A DNA stretch of 64,000 nt from Nitzschia sp. pyKryTriq1. Lineage: Eukaryota > Bacillariophyta > Bacillariophyceae > Bacillariales > Bacillariaceae. Within the stretch, counting starts at the first letter, position 1. Every line of letters starts with the position of its first letter. Position numbers and translations under genes: made by a program. Below, in pieces: positions 63,335 to 64,000 of the stretch. The notes under the pieces were generated by a model that did not search any database, had not been told where the DNA came from, and worked only from the letters and a program-made list of their open reading frames with translations. The DNA lies in contig OY101126.1 in NCBI GenBank assembly GCA_956465555.1, forward strand, positions 1,096,501 through 1,160,500, written 5' to 3'.

Positions 63335-63494
63335 CAGCTCTTCTGCAACACACAAAACAGCAACATGGAAGTCATCACCCAAGAGGAAGATGACCCACCA
63401 AGATCTCGTCGTTGCAGCTCTTCTGCAACACACAAAACAGCAACATGGAAGTCATCACCCAAGAGGAAGATGACCCACCAAGATCTCGTCGTTG
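63335..63494. repeat. 80 bp perfect tandem duplication
   Basis: Units 63335-63414 and 63415-63494 are identical. Each contains an ATG (63365 and 63445) and a short open frame reading MEVITQEEDDPPRSRR; since 80 is not a multiple of three the second unit shifts frame. No gene model can be supported on it. Confidence 0.93.
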
Positions 63495-64000
63495 CCGCCG
63501 CTCGCCCTTCCGAATAAAATCAGCCCCACTGCAGAAAGGTACTTGTAGCTTTGTATCGCTGCCAAAACAACCCAAATAAAACCTCCACACGACACCAACA
63601 GCTACCATGACGTCCACACCAACAAGAGCAAAAGAAAGGACGTAGCACCATGTACTAAAGTAGTCTCGATATGTCGTATCTCGCGAAGAACGGCCTGTAG
63701 TCTACAGTACTGAGTACATACAGAATAAACCCAAAATCGGACGAAAGCAGACGGTGGGGGTGCACGTTTCTAACGGTACAAGTTCCGCGTATTCGGTACT
63801 CGGCCGTTCCACGTCTCAAAATGTTGCACACGACTGATCCTGTCGATTCTTCTTCATCCTTCGAAAACAGTGCAATTCCACCAAAAACAACGAAGATTAT
63901 TCAGAATAATTCGATCCGTTTCGATCGATGGAAGGGACAATATACGATTGAAAGATAGAATGCCGCGTGGCAAAATGATCGACATTGACTACCGTCGAAG
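63495..64000. other. Unassigned right end of the window
   Basis: 506 bp. A 45-codon frame (ATG 63821 to stop 63956-63958; MLHTTDPVDSSSSFENSAIP) has plausible coding composition and could be a first exon or upstream ORF of a gene starting beyond the window, but nothing more supports it. Confidence 0.3.

Noticed and set aside
1-64000. CRISPR array, bacterial operon or phage region
   Set aside because: Introns, signal/transit peptides and gene families are eukaryotic; no regular spacer-repeat array was seen.

Overview
This 64 kb window reads as nuclear DNA of a diatom or a close stramenopile. The gene set points that way: single-finger HSF, DUF285/BspA-type surface repeat protein, DUF547, PhoX/DUF839 with an N-terminal signal, ABC-ATPase (PF09818) with an RG-rich head, plastid-type bipartite leaders and many Ser/Asn/Asp homopolymer runs. 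Genes are compact with 0-2 introns. Most introns are 80-120 bp and follow GT(A/G)AG...AG. Coding genes alternate strands with 0.3-2 kb spacers, and I saw no operon-like or organellar layout. The species cannot be fixed from the sequence alone; a pennate diatom is my guess.

Layout. 1-3.2 kb is repeat-rich: the 3' part of a DNA-transposon-like gene, a perfect 80 bp palindrome, arrays of 12, 13 and 117 bp tandem repeats and a transposon-protein fragment. 3.4-9.9 kb holds a membrane-anchored PC-esterase, two convergent paralogous secreted proteins and a DUF547 protein. 10.1-15.5 kb holds a decayed gene, PhoX-like phosphatase, C2 protein and HSF. 15.3-17.2 kb is a long gene-poor spacer. 17.2-25 kb holds a low-complexity membrane protein, a METTL13-like methyltransferase, the ABC-ATPase and a GT8-like glycosyltransferase. 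24.86-26.57 kb is a small LTR retroelement with identical LTRs. 27.5-30.4 kb is a coiled-coil gene interrupted by a 200-N assembly gap. 31-39 kb holds an ABC1/UbiB kinase, two divergent paralogs of an uncharacterised family and an alanine aminotransferase with an EF-hand extension. 39-47.6 kb holds a GNAT-MYND protein whose 3' end is tandemly duplicated, a dynamin-like GTPase, PRP28/DDX23 and a TIM21/COA1-like mitochondrial protein. 48-56.7 kb holds a gene with an in-frame TGA, a plastid-type aspartic protease, a 2OG-Fe(II) oxygenase, a DUF285 membrane protein and a short SFAFYP-repeat protein. 57.5-62.4 kb holds two membrane glycosyltransferases.

The genes are not a functional cluster, but four of them (PC-esterase, GT8-like, DVRD-type GT, GT2) fit Golgi/cell-surface polysaccharide work, and three more are secreted or surface-exposed. 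Promoter-side spacers are marked by a recurring palindrome, GTACCGGTAC, and its CCAGGTACC-type relatives, which are rare inside genes. The strongest leads are the EF-hand/alanine aminotransferase fusion, the in-frame TGA gene, the partial-gene tandem duplication, the 80 bp palindrome and the young LTR element sitting just upstream of a glycosyltransferase.
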